Shown here piece by piece: positions 45,998-57,600 of a DNA stretch of 64,000 bases. The stretch lies in the NCBI RefSeq assembly GCF_002288925.2, contig NW_022098069.1:68497594-68561593 (forward strand), read 5' to 3'. The notes beneath the pieces are model-generated. The model worked only from the letters and a program-made list of their open reading frames with translations, made no database searches and had not been told where the DNA came from. This DNA comes from Delphinapterus leucas (Eukaryota; Chordata; Mammalia; Artiodactyla; Monodontidae). The position numbers were made by a program, and so were the translations under genes. Within the stretch, counting starts at the first letter, position 1. Each line of letters begins with the position of its first letter.

Positions 45998-48355
45998 CTG
46001 TAAAACTTTTGATCTGCCCATCATATCTGAGTGAGAGCCTTGCCAGGTAGAGTATTCTTGGTTGTAGTTTCTTTCCTTTTATCACTTTAAATATATTGTG
46101 CCACTCCCTTCTAGCTTTCAGAGTTTCCGCTAAAAAGTCAACTGATAGCCTTATCGGAGTTCCCTTATATGTTATTTGTTGGTTTCCCTTGCTGCTTTTA
46201 ATATCCTCTCTTTATCTTTAATTTTTGCTATTTTAATTACAGTGTGTCTTGGTGTCTTCCTGTTTGGGTTAATCCTGGGTGGGATTCTCTGTGCTTTATG
46301 GACTTGGATGTCTGTTTCCTTTCCCAGATTAGGGAAGTTTTTAGCTATTATGTCTTTAAGTATATTCTCAGCTTCATTCACTCTCTTCTTCTTTTGGGAC
46401 CCCCTATAATGCAAATATTAGTATGCTTGATGATGTCCCAGAGGTCTCTTAAGCTGTCCTTATTTTCAGCCTTTTTTCTTTTTTCTATTCAGTATCAATG
46501 ATTTTTAACTACTCTGTCTTCTAGCTCACTTATCCATTCCTCTGTATCATTTAGTCTTCTGATGTATTTTTCATTTCAGTTATTGTATTTTTCTTCTCTT
46601 TTTGGTGGTTCTTTATATTTTCTAACTCCTTTAAAAACTTCGAACTTCTCGCTCTATGCATCCATTCTTCTCCCAAGTTGTTTGATCATCTTTATGATCC
46701 CTACCCTCAACTCTTTTTCGGGTGTTACCTAACTCCCCTTCACTTAGTTCTTCTTCTGGGGTTTTACCTTTTTCCTTCATCTGGGACATGGTCCTCTGTC
46801 ACCTCAGTTTGCCTAAGTTGCTATTTGTATTTTTATGTATCTGGTAGATTAGTTATGTTTCCTGACTTTGGAGAAGTTCCCTTTGTATGAGGCATCCTAT
46901 GCATCCCAGCAACACACTCCCGTCTCATCATCCGAACTATATCTCTAGGGGTTCCCTTTATGAGGGCTACAGGGTCCTTCCGTTGTGAAGGGCCTGACTA
47001 TGTGGGCAGTCTTTTAGGCTTTGTTGGTCCCCAGTCCAGTTGGTTGCCAGGTCTTGCCTTGTGCACAGGCTGCTGGCTGGTGGTTGGTAGGGCTGGGTCA
47101 CAAGGAGGTGGCTGACTGCAGAGCCGCAGGGAACCTTAGGACTAGTGCTGCCTTACTGGTGGGCAGGGTCCAGAAGACTCTGAGGCTGTTGCCTGCCCAC
47201 TAGTGGGTGAAACCAGGTCCTCGGGTTAGAGCCAGACTACTGGCAGGCAGAGCCAGGACCTGGAGTGTGCTTGCAGGGCCCTGGGGTCCCAGTGCTGGTG
47301 TCAGATGGCTGGTGGGGGAGACTGGTTCTTGACACAGTTTGGTAAGGGATCTGGGGTGTCCTGAAGCTTGTGCTGGCCTACTAGTGGGTAAGGCTGTTGC
47401 CCAGCTGGTCCCATGACAGGGTCTGGCCTGCTGATGGCAGGCTGGGTCCACAGGCTGTAGGATTGTGGTTTTCTTGCATCTGGTGTTTACCCCGTGGTAG
47501 GTGAGACTAATCCAGAGGCTAGAGCAGACTTCCTGGGGGCATGGCCAGGGCCCAGGGGATTCTGGGGCTGGTGCTTGCCCACTGGTAGATGGAGCTGGTT
47601 CCTGGGCCCTCTGCTGTGCAGGGCGGTGACCAGAGGCAGCTGTTGGCTCAGTGGGTCTTAAGGCAGCCTATATGGTGATGGGTAGGGTGTGTCCCTGCCC
47701 ACTTAGCTGCTTGGCCTAGAGCATTCCAGCACTGGCACCTACCAGCTGTTGGGCCAGGGCAGGGCTGGGTCCTGGGGCTAATAAGCTAGAGGGATGATTC
47801 CACAGTGGCACCTGCCAGCACCAGTGTCACTTGGTAGAAGGAGCTCCCAAGCATGGCTGCTGCTAGCATCTGTGTCCCCAGGGTGAGCCATACTTGCCTC
47901 CTGCATCTTCAGGAGACTCTCCAAGAGCAGCAGGTAGGTCTTACCTAGGCTCCTATAAAATTACTGCTTTTGTCCTGGGTCCTGGAGTGTGTGAGATTTT
48001 GTGTGTGCTCTTTAAGTGAGATCTCTATTTCCCTCAGTCCTCTGGGACTCCCGAAATTAAGTCCCACTGCCTTTCAAAGCAAAATACTTTGGGGGCTCAT
48101 CTTCCTGGTGCAGGACTCCTGGGTTGGGGTGTTTGAAATGGGGCTTGGACCTCTCACTCATGTGGGAGAACCTCTGCCACAGTGGTTGCCCACCCAGGCA
48201 TGTGACCTGACTATATCGTGAATCTGCCCCTCCTACCCATCTTGTTGTGGTTTCTTCTTTACATCTTAAGTTGTAGAAGATCTTTTCTGGTAGGTTCCAG
48301 TCTTTTTCACTGATGATTGTTGTGTAAATAGTTGTGATTTGGGTGTACTTTTGAA

Positions 48356-49424
48356 AGCAGTTGAGCCCAGGCCCAGAGACAGCTGAAGCCTGGACAGTCA
48401 ACTGTGTCTTTAGGCAGCCGTTATTTGCCCCCATGTCCAGTAATGCCAGTTTCTTATCTGTGCCATGTATGAAAAAGGTTAGAAAGCAGTATTCTAAACT
48501 TTTTAATTAAAAATGTGGTGGTGTTGATCATGTATTAAGTCATGGCCTATTGAGGTAGAATAGCCATTTAATTATATCTGTTATAGGAACTTACAATTTT
48601 TTAGTTGGGAGGTATTTTTAGATAATATTTCATTTTGCACATGAGGTGGTGACATGACTGAGCATTATTTTAAGGAAGGCTTAGATGAAACTTGTGAAAA
48701 ATAATTTAAGGATAATATGTACATGAAATAGGTACAGATACTTTAAAAATATTGTTGGTTGCGGAGTGGATATGAGTGTTGTCAAGCTTCATAATAACAG
48801 TTAATGAAGGATCACTGTGACTTTCAAATGCAAGTTTATTTTCTTTGAGAATGAGCTGAAATTGATGGTTCCAAGATAAAGATAACTTTTCTTTGATGTG
48901 AGAAAGGAGAAAGAATATTGTTAAGTAAACAGGAAGCATGCGAATTTCCTCTTTAGAAGTCTTTTGATCCTGGTACCATACTATAAATTAAGTTGAGTTA
49001 AAATACAACTTTCTACTCTGTCACTTCTTGTGTTATAATAGATGGCAAAAGTATTTTTGTTTAGTGTAATAGTTTTAGTAGTATCAAAGGAGCATCCTGA
49101 CTACCAAAACATTATTTGTTCCTGGAAATAACATACATGTTTCTGTTGTTAAAAAGTCTGCTGAGCCTGAATTCCCTTTCTTTGTGATATTTTAAATCTG
49201 GATTATTTTTTTAGAAGCTATAGTTTTTATTGTTACATGATGGTAGAGGTTAAAAAGGTATACTACTCCTAGAAGATTGGTATTACCATTTAAAATCTTT
49301 AAATGAATTATTTTGAGAGTTGTAGTTTAAATTGTTCTACATATATTAATATGTTATGTTTGTTAAGAGTTTTGATCTTGATCGTCCGAGTAACATTTTT
49401 TATTTTTAATAGCTCCCAGTAGTT
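48356..49424. other. Intergenic sequence, no recognisable feature
   Basis: Largely unique DNA between two L1 5' UTR blocks. I recognise no gene, RNA or repeat. Confidence 0.45.
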
Positions 49425-51345
49425 GAGGGTGTGCCAAGACCAGTTAGTGTCCCAAAGGGGAAGAATTCAGCATCTAGAATATAGGTTGATTGGAAGCCAG
49501 ACCCTCAGGCAGCAGCTGTTAAAGTATGCAAATATATATAGTCCTATGGGACTACAAGGATAAGCCCCACTGGTCCCCCTGAGCCAGGCAATCTGGAGGT
49601 ATCCCCTGGGCAGCATTTACAAAAACCAGGGCGTCAGACAAGTGTATAAGCTCCTTTCTGGGAGGTACCGTTGAACGGTGGCAAGGCAGAGGGAGAGTGC
49701 AAAGATGATTTTTCCCGGCCTGTGTTCCCTGAGAACACCTTCGTATCCTCTAGATGTGTACCAAACTTGAAGCCTGTCCCTAAGGCCAAAGGTCCATGAT
49801 TAGCAAGTCCCTCTTTCACAGAAAGTCTGGGTGTGTATTTCAGTCTGCTATCTGTGTAGTGCCCTGAGGGGGAGGCTGCCAAGAACTGTCTCTCCAGTGT
49901 TACAGTCCTGTGGTACCCAAGAATGCAAGCCCCCCTGGCCACCAGAGCCAGGCAGTCCAGGGCAGCAGTTACAAAACCAGAACGTCAGAGAAGGCTATAA
50001 GCTCCTTTCTATAAGATACCAGTGAGCTGAAGTGAGGTAGAGAGAGAGCACGAAGATTGCATCCACTGGCGTTCTCTGAGAGCACCTCTGTAGGTCCCTA
50101 TAAGTGTGTCAAACCAGAAGCCTGACCCTCAGACTAAAGCTCATGGGCAAGGAAATACACCTCTTTCTCAGAAAGACTTGGGGGGTGTTTCAGTCGGCTA
50201 CATGTGCAGTGCCCTGGGAGTGATAGACTTCCAAGAACTCTCTCTGATTGTTACAGTCCTGTAAGACACAGAAATACAGGCCTCTGGTCTCTAGAGACAG
50301 GTGATCAAGGGGTATCCCCTGGGTGGCAGCCACAAAAACTGGTCACCAGATATTAAAAAAACAGGGTGAACAAAGTGAGAAAGTGGCATGGACTAAATAC
50401 ACTACCCAATGTAAAATAGATAGCTAGTGGGAAGCAGCTGCATAGCACAGGGAGATCAACTCTGTTTTGTGACCACCTAGAGGGGTGGGATAGGAAAGGT
50501 GGGAGGGAGACGCAAGAGGGAGGAGATATGGGGATATATGTATATGTATAGCTGATTAACTGTGTTATAAAGCAGAAACTAACACACCATTGTAAAGCAA
50601 TTATACTCCAATAAAGAGGTTAAAAAAAAAAAAAAAAAAAGCCAGGGCAGCAGGTGTGTGTAGAATCTCCCCTCCAGGAGATACTGGTGTTCTGAAGCAC
50701 GACAGAGGGAGAGTGTGAGTGGGAAGATGGTGCCCTCCGGCTTTAGCAAAGCAGAATGAAAGCAGGAAGATGGTGCCCACCAGCCTCTGTTCCTGGAGAG
50801 TATACCAACAGGCCCCTGCCCCTCAGACCAGTGCTTTAAAATTAGGAAATGAATCTCCTTTACATAAAGTCTGGGCACTTTTCAAAGGACTGCTTCCACA
50901 TTGGGCCCTGGGGCAGGTGGAGTCTGTATACAAGCCCTCAGTTTGCCACAGCTCTCCAAGTGTCATGGGTGCAAGCCTCATTGGTCTTCAAAGCCAGGTA
51001 TTTGGAGGACTGTTTCAGGTGCTGACCTTAAAAGTTGGAGTGTCCAATGTGCGGTATTATGAGCCCTCTGCTGCTTAGTGAGAAGCTTCAGGTTTTGAGT
51101 TCCCTCCTGGTTGTGGGTCACCTCACAGTAGATGGGATTTATGGTGAGATTGTGTCTTAGCCTTTCCTATCCACTTTGATGTGATATCCCTCTCATTTGC
51201 CCAATGTGAAGGGGCAAACTGGTTTTGCTGGTTTTTAGTTTTGTTTCCAGAGGAAATTATTCCATATATAGCTGTAGGTTAGGTGTGTCCATGGGAGGAG
51301 GTGAGTTCAGGAACTTCCTACATTGCCGTCTTGAGTTGGAGCCTC
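49425..51345 (-). mobile_element. Orphan L1 5' UTR with tandem promoter-like units
   Basis: GC-rich sequence containing repeated blocks. GAAGCCTG...CTTTCACAGAAAGTCTGG and TTACAGTCCTG recur at about 49,768-49,911 and 50,115-50,263, with more diverged copies near 49,493 and 50,810. The right end reads ACATTGCCGTCTTGAGTTGG, the reverse complement of an L1 start. No ORF1 or ORF2 follows on the left. An opposite-strand L1 3' end interrupts it. Confidence 0.75.
50362..50640 (+). mobile_element. L1 3' end inserted in the orphan 5' UTR
   Basis: Reads TGCATAGCACAGGGAGATCA, ACACACCATTGTAAAGCAAT, TATACTCCAATAAAGAGG and then poly(A), the sense-strand end of a young L1. AAAAAAACAGGG-like sequence flanks it. 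It is the only young L1 3' end on the plus strand in the window. Confidence 0.92.
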
Positions 51346-51939
51346 TCCTCTCCATCTTTATCCAAATTCTTCCTACTTTAAGGACAGCTCCAATGTAACT
51401 TTTCCATTAAATTTGCTCTGAAACTTCCTAGTTTTAAATATCCTTCCTATTTCTGAGCTCCCATATATATATCCATCCCTCTCTTAACACATTTATTTTT
51501 ACTTCTTATCACTGTTACTAAATTGTAAATTTGTTCATTTTTTTCCTGTAGCCTCCTGGGTGGTGACTTTAAGTAATCAGTTAATATTTACTTATTGAAA
51601 ACTTACTAAGTTTTTATATTTTTTTCCCAAGAATGAAATATGCAGATATGTGTAGACATACCTAGAGACAACTAAATTTACTACTTCAGAAATTGGGGGC
51701 ATCTCTGAGTCCCTTAGATATATGTTGTAGATGAATTATCTTATTTGATCATTTACTGCTAGAATTTTAATGACTACACTTCCTGTATAACTGCATTTAC
51801 TAAGATGACTTCTACTTTTAAAACCCAAGGACTTTCTGTATTAAGAAGGTATAGAGTACCAAGTTTAACGTGTTGTTCTTTTTTTTACTAAAAACACTTA
51901 AAAGGAATTATTTTCTCTCAGAATTTTAAAAACCTTTTT
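51346..51939. other. Intergenic sequence, no recognisable feature
   Basis: Unassigned A-T-rich DNA. Confidence 0.45.
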
Positions 51940-52505
51940 CGAAATAATTATATGCTCATAAGAAGTTGCAGAAACAATACAGAGAGGGTCCTTTGTACCC
52001 ATCATCCACCATCCTTCAGTGGTACATTTACATAATTATAGAACATTATGAAAACCAGGCACATAGGCACAATATAATTAACTAGACCACAGAACTTACT
52101 CAGATTTCTCCAGTTTTTATATGTACTCCTTTTTGATGTGTACAGTTTTATGAAATATTTTCACATGTATACATTAATATAACTACCACCACAAAGGAAC
52201 TCCCTCAAGCTTTATAGTCAAACCTTCTCCAACATCTGGCAATCTGTTCTCTCTCTGTATATAATTTTGTCATTTTGAAATGTTATATTAATGAAATCAT
52301 ATAGTATAATATTTGGAAAATGGTTTTTTTCACTCATTAGAGTGACCTTGAGATCAGTCCAAGTTGTTGTGGGTATCAATAGTTCTTTTTTTATTGCTGA
52401 ATAATATTTCACTTTATATATTACCACAGTTTGTTTATCCCTTCACCCATTAAGGTGAACCCATTTGGGTTGTTTCCAATTTTAGCTATTACAGATTCAG
52501 AGAAC
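51940..52505 (-). repeat. Old L1 3' end
   Basis: Contains AAGTTGCAGAAACAATACAG, GTACATTTACATAATTATAG and AACTACCACCACAAAGGAAC, with TTGCTGAATAATATTTCACT near 52,397, in the order of an L1M 3' region. The minus strand keeps the scrap MVIYKVKYYSAIKKELLIPT. Confidence 0.7.
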
Positions 52506-54610
52506 ATTAATGCATGTTTTATTGCAGTAAAATATATAACGAAATTTGCTGTTTTAACCAACTTTAAGTGTACAATTCAGTGGTATTAAGTATGTTCACA
52601 GTGTTTTGCAGCCATCACCATTATCTATTTCCAGAACTTTTGTATCATTCTAAACAGAAACTCTATGCCCATTAAACAGTAACTCCCCATTGCCTCCTTC
52701 CCCCAACCCCCAGGTAAGCACACATCTATTTTCTGTCTGTATGATTTTGCCTATTCTAGGTACCTCATATAAGTGGAGTCATAAATATTTGTACTGTTTT
52801 GTCCAGCATAGTGTTTTCAGGTTCATTCAGAGTTACCTTTTTAGGCTGAATATTATTCCATTGTATGGGTGTACTGCATTTTGTTGTTGTTGTTGTTTAT
52901 CCTCTCATCTGTTGATAGATATTTGGCTTATTTCTACCTTTGAGCTATTGTATTTCATGCTGCTCTGAACATGAGAGTACAAGTACGTTTGAGTCCCTGC
53001 TTTCAATTCTTCTGGACAAATACCTAGAAGTGGAATTGTTAGATCATATGGTAATTCTGTGTTTAATTTTTTGAGGAACTACCATACTTTCCAGTATAGC
53101 TGTCTCAGTCTGCATTCCCGCAAGCAGTGCACAGAGGTATCAGTTTCTCCTCATTCTATCAACACTTATTTTACCTTTATTCAGACATAATGCTCAAGGG
53201 TTTTTTTTTTTAATCTATCTAGTTAACCTGGAAGCATTTATTGGGAAGACTATTCTTTCCCCATTGAATTAAGTTGTACATTTGATGTAACCTTATATAT
53301 GTCAGACTTTTTCTTTTCCCCTGCTCTGTCCTTATGTCAACCATGCTTATTTATTATGAGCTTTTTACTAAGTCTTGATAGTTAGCAATAGGAGCCCTGC
53401 AGCTTTGTTTTTCTTCAGGAATGTCTTGGCTAGTTTACATTCTTTGTATTTCCGTATAAATTTAAGCTTCACTTTTTTGGTTTCATACCACCCCTCCACC
53501 ACAAACATATATACGTTTAAAATCTTCCGGAATTTTGAATAGATTGAGTTAACTCTGTAGATCAAATTAGGGAGAATTAACATCTTATACTGAGTCTTAA
53601 ATTCACGAACATGGTAGATCCTTTCGTTTATCTAGATCTTAATTTCTCTCAGTAATGTTTCTTTTCAAGAGAGAGGTATATATATTTCATGACATTTATT
53701 CCCAGTTATTTGATGTATTTTGGTGTTATTGCAAATGGTATTGTTTTAAAATATTCTCTGTTTGATTCTGGCGTATAAAAACACATTTGACATTTTTGTA
53801 TATTAATCTTTTTATTAATCTTACTATGTTCACCCATTAATTCTAATAGTTTGTAGTTGCAGATCCTTTTCGACATTCTATTTGTACAGTCACATCTGTG
53901 AAAAGTAATTTTACTTCTTCCTTTCTAATCTTTTACTTTTTTTCCTTGTCTTATTATTACATTTGTTAGAACCTCCACTATACCATTGACTAGAAATGGT
54001 AATGAACACCCTTGTCTTAGTCCCGAACTTAGGAGAAAGGTGTCCCACATTTCATTATTAACATATTGGCTGTGGTTTTGTGACAAAGATACTCAGATTA
54101 AGGAAATTTCTTTCTATTCTTAGTTTTCTGAGCACCGTTAATTTTTAAGTTTCTTATCTGATTTTTATATACCAACTGAGCTGATTCATGTAGTCTATAT
54201 CGATTTGTTTTTTTCTCTGTATATGATGAATTAATTACATTTTTTAAAAAACATCAAGCCCATTTTACATTCCTGGACTAAATCCAATTTGGTCACATAT
54301 ATTACCTTTCATATATAACATTGATTTTTATTTGCTAAAGTTCTGTTTTTTGCATTTATGTTTATCAGAGTTATTGGCCTATATTTCCTCTTTCTTATAA
54401 TGTTAGTTTGGTGTCAACGTTATGCTGGCCTAATAAGAGTGATTTTTGAAGTGTCCCTTCTTTTTCTACTCTTTCAGATTGCTTGTGTAAGATTGCTAGT
54501 ATTTCTTATTTTAATATTTGGAAGACTATAACAGAAAGGCGATTTAGGCCTGGAGTTTCCTTTATGGGAATGTTTTAAATTATAGGTTAATGTTCCATTA
54601 TTTTGGACCA
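52506..54610 (-). mobile_element. Old L1, left part, split by a younger L1
   Basis: The 3' UTR and ORF2 C-terminus of an L1M: AAGTGTACAATTCAGTGGTA (52,566), GGAATTGTTAGATCATATGG (53,032), then ORF2 sequence up to 54,610. The sequence resumes at 61,761 on the far side of the full-length L1. Fully degenerate. Confidence 0.75.
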
Positions 54611-57600
54611 TCTTTATGGGGATTTTTTTTTTCATATCCTTGTTGAAGTATAATTGCTTTACAATGGTGTGTTAGTTTCTGCTTTATAACAAAGTGAATC
54701 AGTTATACATATACATATATCCCCATATCTCCTCCCTCTTGTGTCTCGCTCCCACCGTCCCTATCCCACCCCTCTATGTGGTTACAAAGCATCGAGCTGA
54801 TCTCCCTGTGCTATGTGGCTGCTTCCCACTAGCTAGCTATTTTACATAGATAGCATATATATTAGTCCATGCCATTGATAGGGTATATATTAGTTCATGC
54901 CACTCTCTCACTTCGTCCCAGCTTGCCCTTCCCCATCTCCGTGTCCTCAAGTCCGTTCTCTATATCTGCGTCATTCCTGTCCTGCCTCTAGGTTCTTCAT
55001 AACCTTTTTTTTTTTTTTTAGATTCCATATATATGTGTTAGCATACAGTATTTGTTTTTCTCTTTCTGACTTACTTCACTCTGTATGAAACACTCTGGGT
55101 CCATCCACCTCACTACAGATAACTCAATTTCATTTCCTTTTATGACTGAGTAATATTCCATTGTATATATGTGCCACATATTCTTTATCCATTCATCTGT
55201 CAGTGGACACTTAGGTTGTTTCCATGTCCTGGTTATTGTAAATAGAGCTGCAATGAACATTGTGATACATGATTCTTTTTGAATTACGGTTTTCTCAGGG
55301 TATATGCCCAGTAGTGGGATTGCTTGGTCATATGGTAGTTCTGTTTTTAGTGTTTTAAGGAACTCCCATGTTCTCCATAGTGGCTGTATCAATTTACATT
55401 CCCACCAACAGTGCAAGAGGGTTCCCTTTTCTCCACACCCTCTCCAGCATTTATTACTTGTAGATTTTTTATGATGACCATTCTGACTGGTGTGAGGTGA
55501 TACCTCATTGTAGTTTTGATTTGCATTTCTCTAATGATTAGTGATGTTGAGCATCCGTTCATGTGTTTGTTGGCAATCTGTATATCTTCTTTGGAGAAAT
55601 GTCTGTTTAGGTCTTCTGCCCATTTTTGGATTGGGTTGTTTGTTTTTTTGATATTGAGCTGCAAGAGCTGCTTGTAAATTTTGGAGATTAGACCTTTGTC
55701 AGTTGATTCATTTGCAAATATTTTCTCCCATTCTGAGGGTTGTCTTTTGGTCTTATTTATGGTTTACTTTGCTGTGCAAAAGCTTTTAAGTTTCATTAGG
55801 ACCCATTTGTTTATTTTTGTTTTTATTTCCATTTCTCTAGGAGATGGGTCAAAAAGGATCTTGCTGTGATTTATGTCATAGAGTGTTCTGCCTATGTTTT
55901 CCTCTAAGAGTTTTGTGGTGTCTGGCCTTACATTTAGGTCTGTAATCTATTTTGAGTTTATTTTTGTGTGTGCTGTTAGGGAGTGTTCTTATTTCATTCT
56001 TTTACATGTAGCTGTCCAGTTTTCCCAGCACCACTTATTGAAAAGGCTGTCTTTTCTCCACTGTATATTCTTGTTTCCTTTATCAAAAATAAGGTGACCA
56101 TATGTGCATGGGTTTATCTCTAGGCTTTCTATCCTGTTCCATTGAGCTATATTTCTGTTTTTGTGCCAGTACCATACTGTCTTGATTACTGTAGCTTTGT
56201 AATATAGTCTGAAGTCCGGGAACCTGATTCCTCCAGCTCCGTTTTTCTTTCTCAAGATTGCTTTGGCTATTTGGGGTCTTTTGTGTTTCCGTACAAATTG
56301 GGAAATTTTTTTGTTCTAGTTCTGTGAAAAATTCCATTGGTAGTTTGATAGGGATTGCATTAAATCTGTAGATTGCTTTGGGTAGCGTAGTTATTTTCAC
56401 AATGTTGATTCTTTCAATCCAGAAACATGGTATATCTCTCCATCTGTTTGTATCATCTTTACTTTCTTTAATCAGTGTCTTATAGTTTTCTTCATACAGG
56501 TCTTTTGTCTCCTTAGGTAGGTTTATTCCTAGGTATTTTATTCTTTTCCTTGCAGTGGTAAGTGGGAATGTTTCCTTAATTTCTGTTTCAGATTTTTCAT
56601 CATTAATGTATAGGAATGCAAGAGATTTCTGTGCATTAATTTTGTATCCTGCTACTTTACCAGACTCATTGATTAGCTCTAGTAGTTTTCTGGTAGCGTC
56701 TTTAGGATTCTCTATGTATAGTATCATGTCATCTGCAAACAGTGACAGTTTTACTTCTTCTTTTCCAATTTGGATTCTTTTATTTCTTTTTCTTCTCTGA
56801 TTGCTGTGGCTAAACTTCCAAAACTATGTTGAATAATAGTAGTGAGAGTGGGCAACCTTGTCTTGTTCCTGATCTTAGAGGAAATGGTTTCAGTGTTTCA
56901 CCATTCAGAATGATTTTGGCTGTGGGTTTGTCATATATGGCCTTTATTATGTTAATGTAAGTTCCCTCTATGCCTACTCTCTGGAGGGTTTTTATCATAA
57001 ATCGATGTTTAATTTTGTTGAAAGCTTTTTCTGCATCTATTGAGATGATCATATGTTTTTTATCCTTCAGTTTGTTAGTATGGTGTATCACATTGATTGA
57101 TTTGCATATACTGAAGAATCCTTGTATTCCCGGGATAAACCCCACTTGATCATGGTATATGATCCTTTTAATGGGCTGTTGGATTCTGTTTGCTAGTATT
57201 TTGTTGAGGATTTTTGCATCAGTGTTCATCAGTGATATTGGCCTGTAGTTTTCTTTCTTTGTGACATCTTTGTCTAGTTTTGGTATCAGGGTGATGGTGG
57301 CCTTGTAGAATGAGTTTGGGAGTGTTCCTCCCTCTGCTATATTTTGGAAGAGTTTGAGAAGGATAGGTGTTAGTTCTTCTCTAAATGTTTGATAGAATTC
57401 ACCTGTGAAGCCATCTGCTCCTGGACTTCTGTTTGTTGGAAGATTTTTTAATCACAGTTTCAATTTAAGTGCTTGTGATTGGTCTGTTCATATTTTCTCT
57501 TTCTTCCTGATTCAGTCTTGGCAGGTTGTGCATTTCTAAGAATTTCTTAGAAATTTCTTCCAGGTTGTCCATTTTATTGGCATAGAGTTGCTTGTGGTAA

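Larger units (their letters stand above)
45131..48355 (-). mobile_element. L1 with ORF1 and long 5' UTR, lacking 3' part
   Basis: On the minus strand the 5' end is at about 48,350. A GC-rich 5' UTR fills 46,880-48,350, with repeated GCTGGTGCTTGCCCACTGG-like units. ORF1 lies around 46,170-46,500; its C-terminal domain is visible as AENILKDIIAKNFPNLGKET and ERILKAARETNK. Beyond ORF1 only the very start of ORF2 remains before the element stops near 45,131. Frames are interrupted. A SINE and a tiny L1 insertion are nested in it. Confidence 0.85.

Noticed and set aside
48057..48434. A 125-residue minus-strand open frame
   Set aside because: It overlaps the start of an L1 5' UTR and adjoining sequence, with no recognisable motif or splice context.
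49493..50263. CRISPR-like or satellite array
   Set aside because: The repeats are long, diverged and few, and belong to an L1 5' UTR; this is a mammalian genome.
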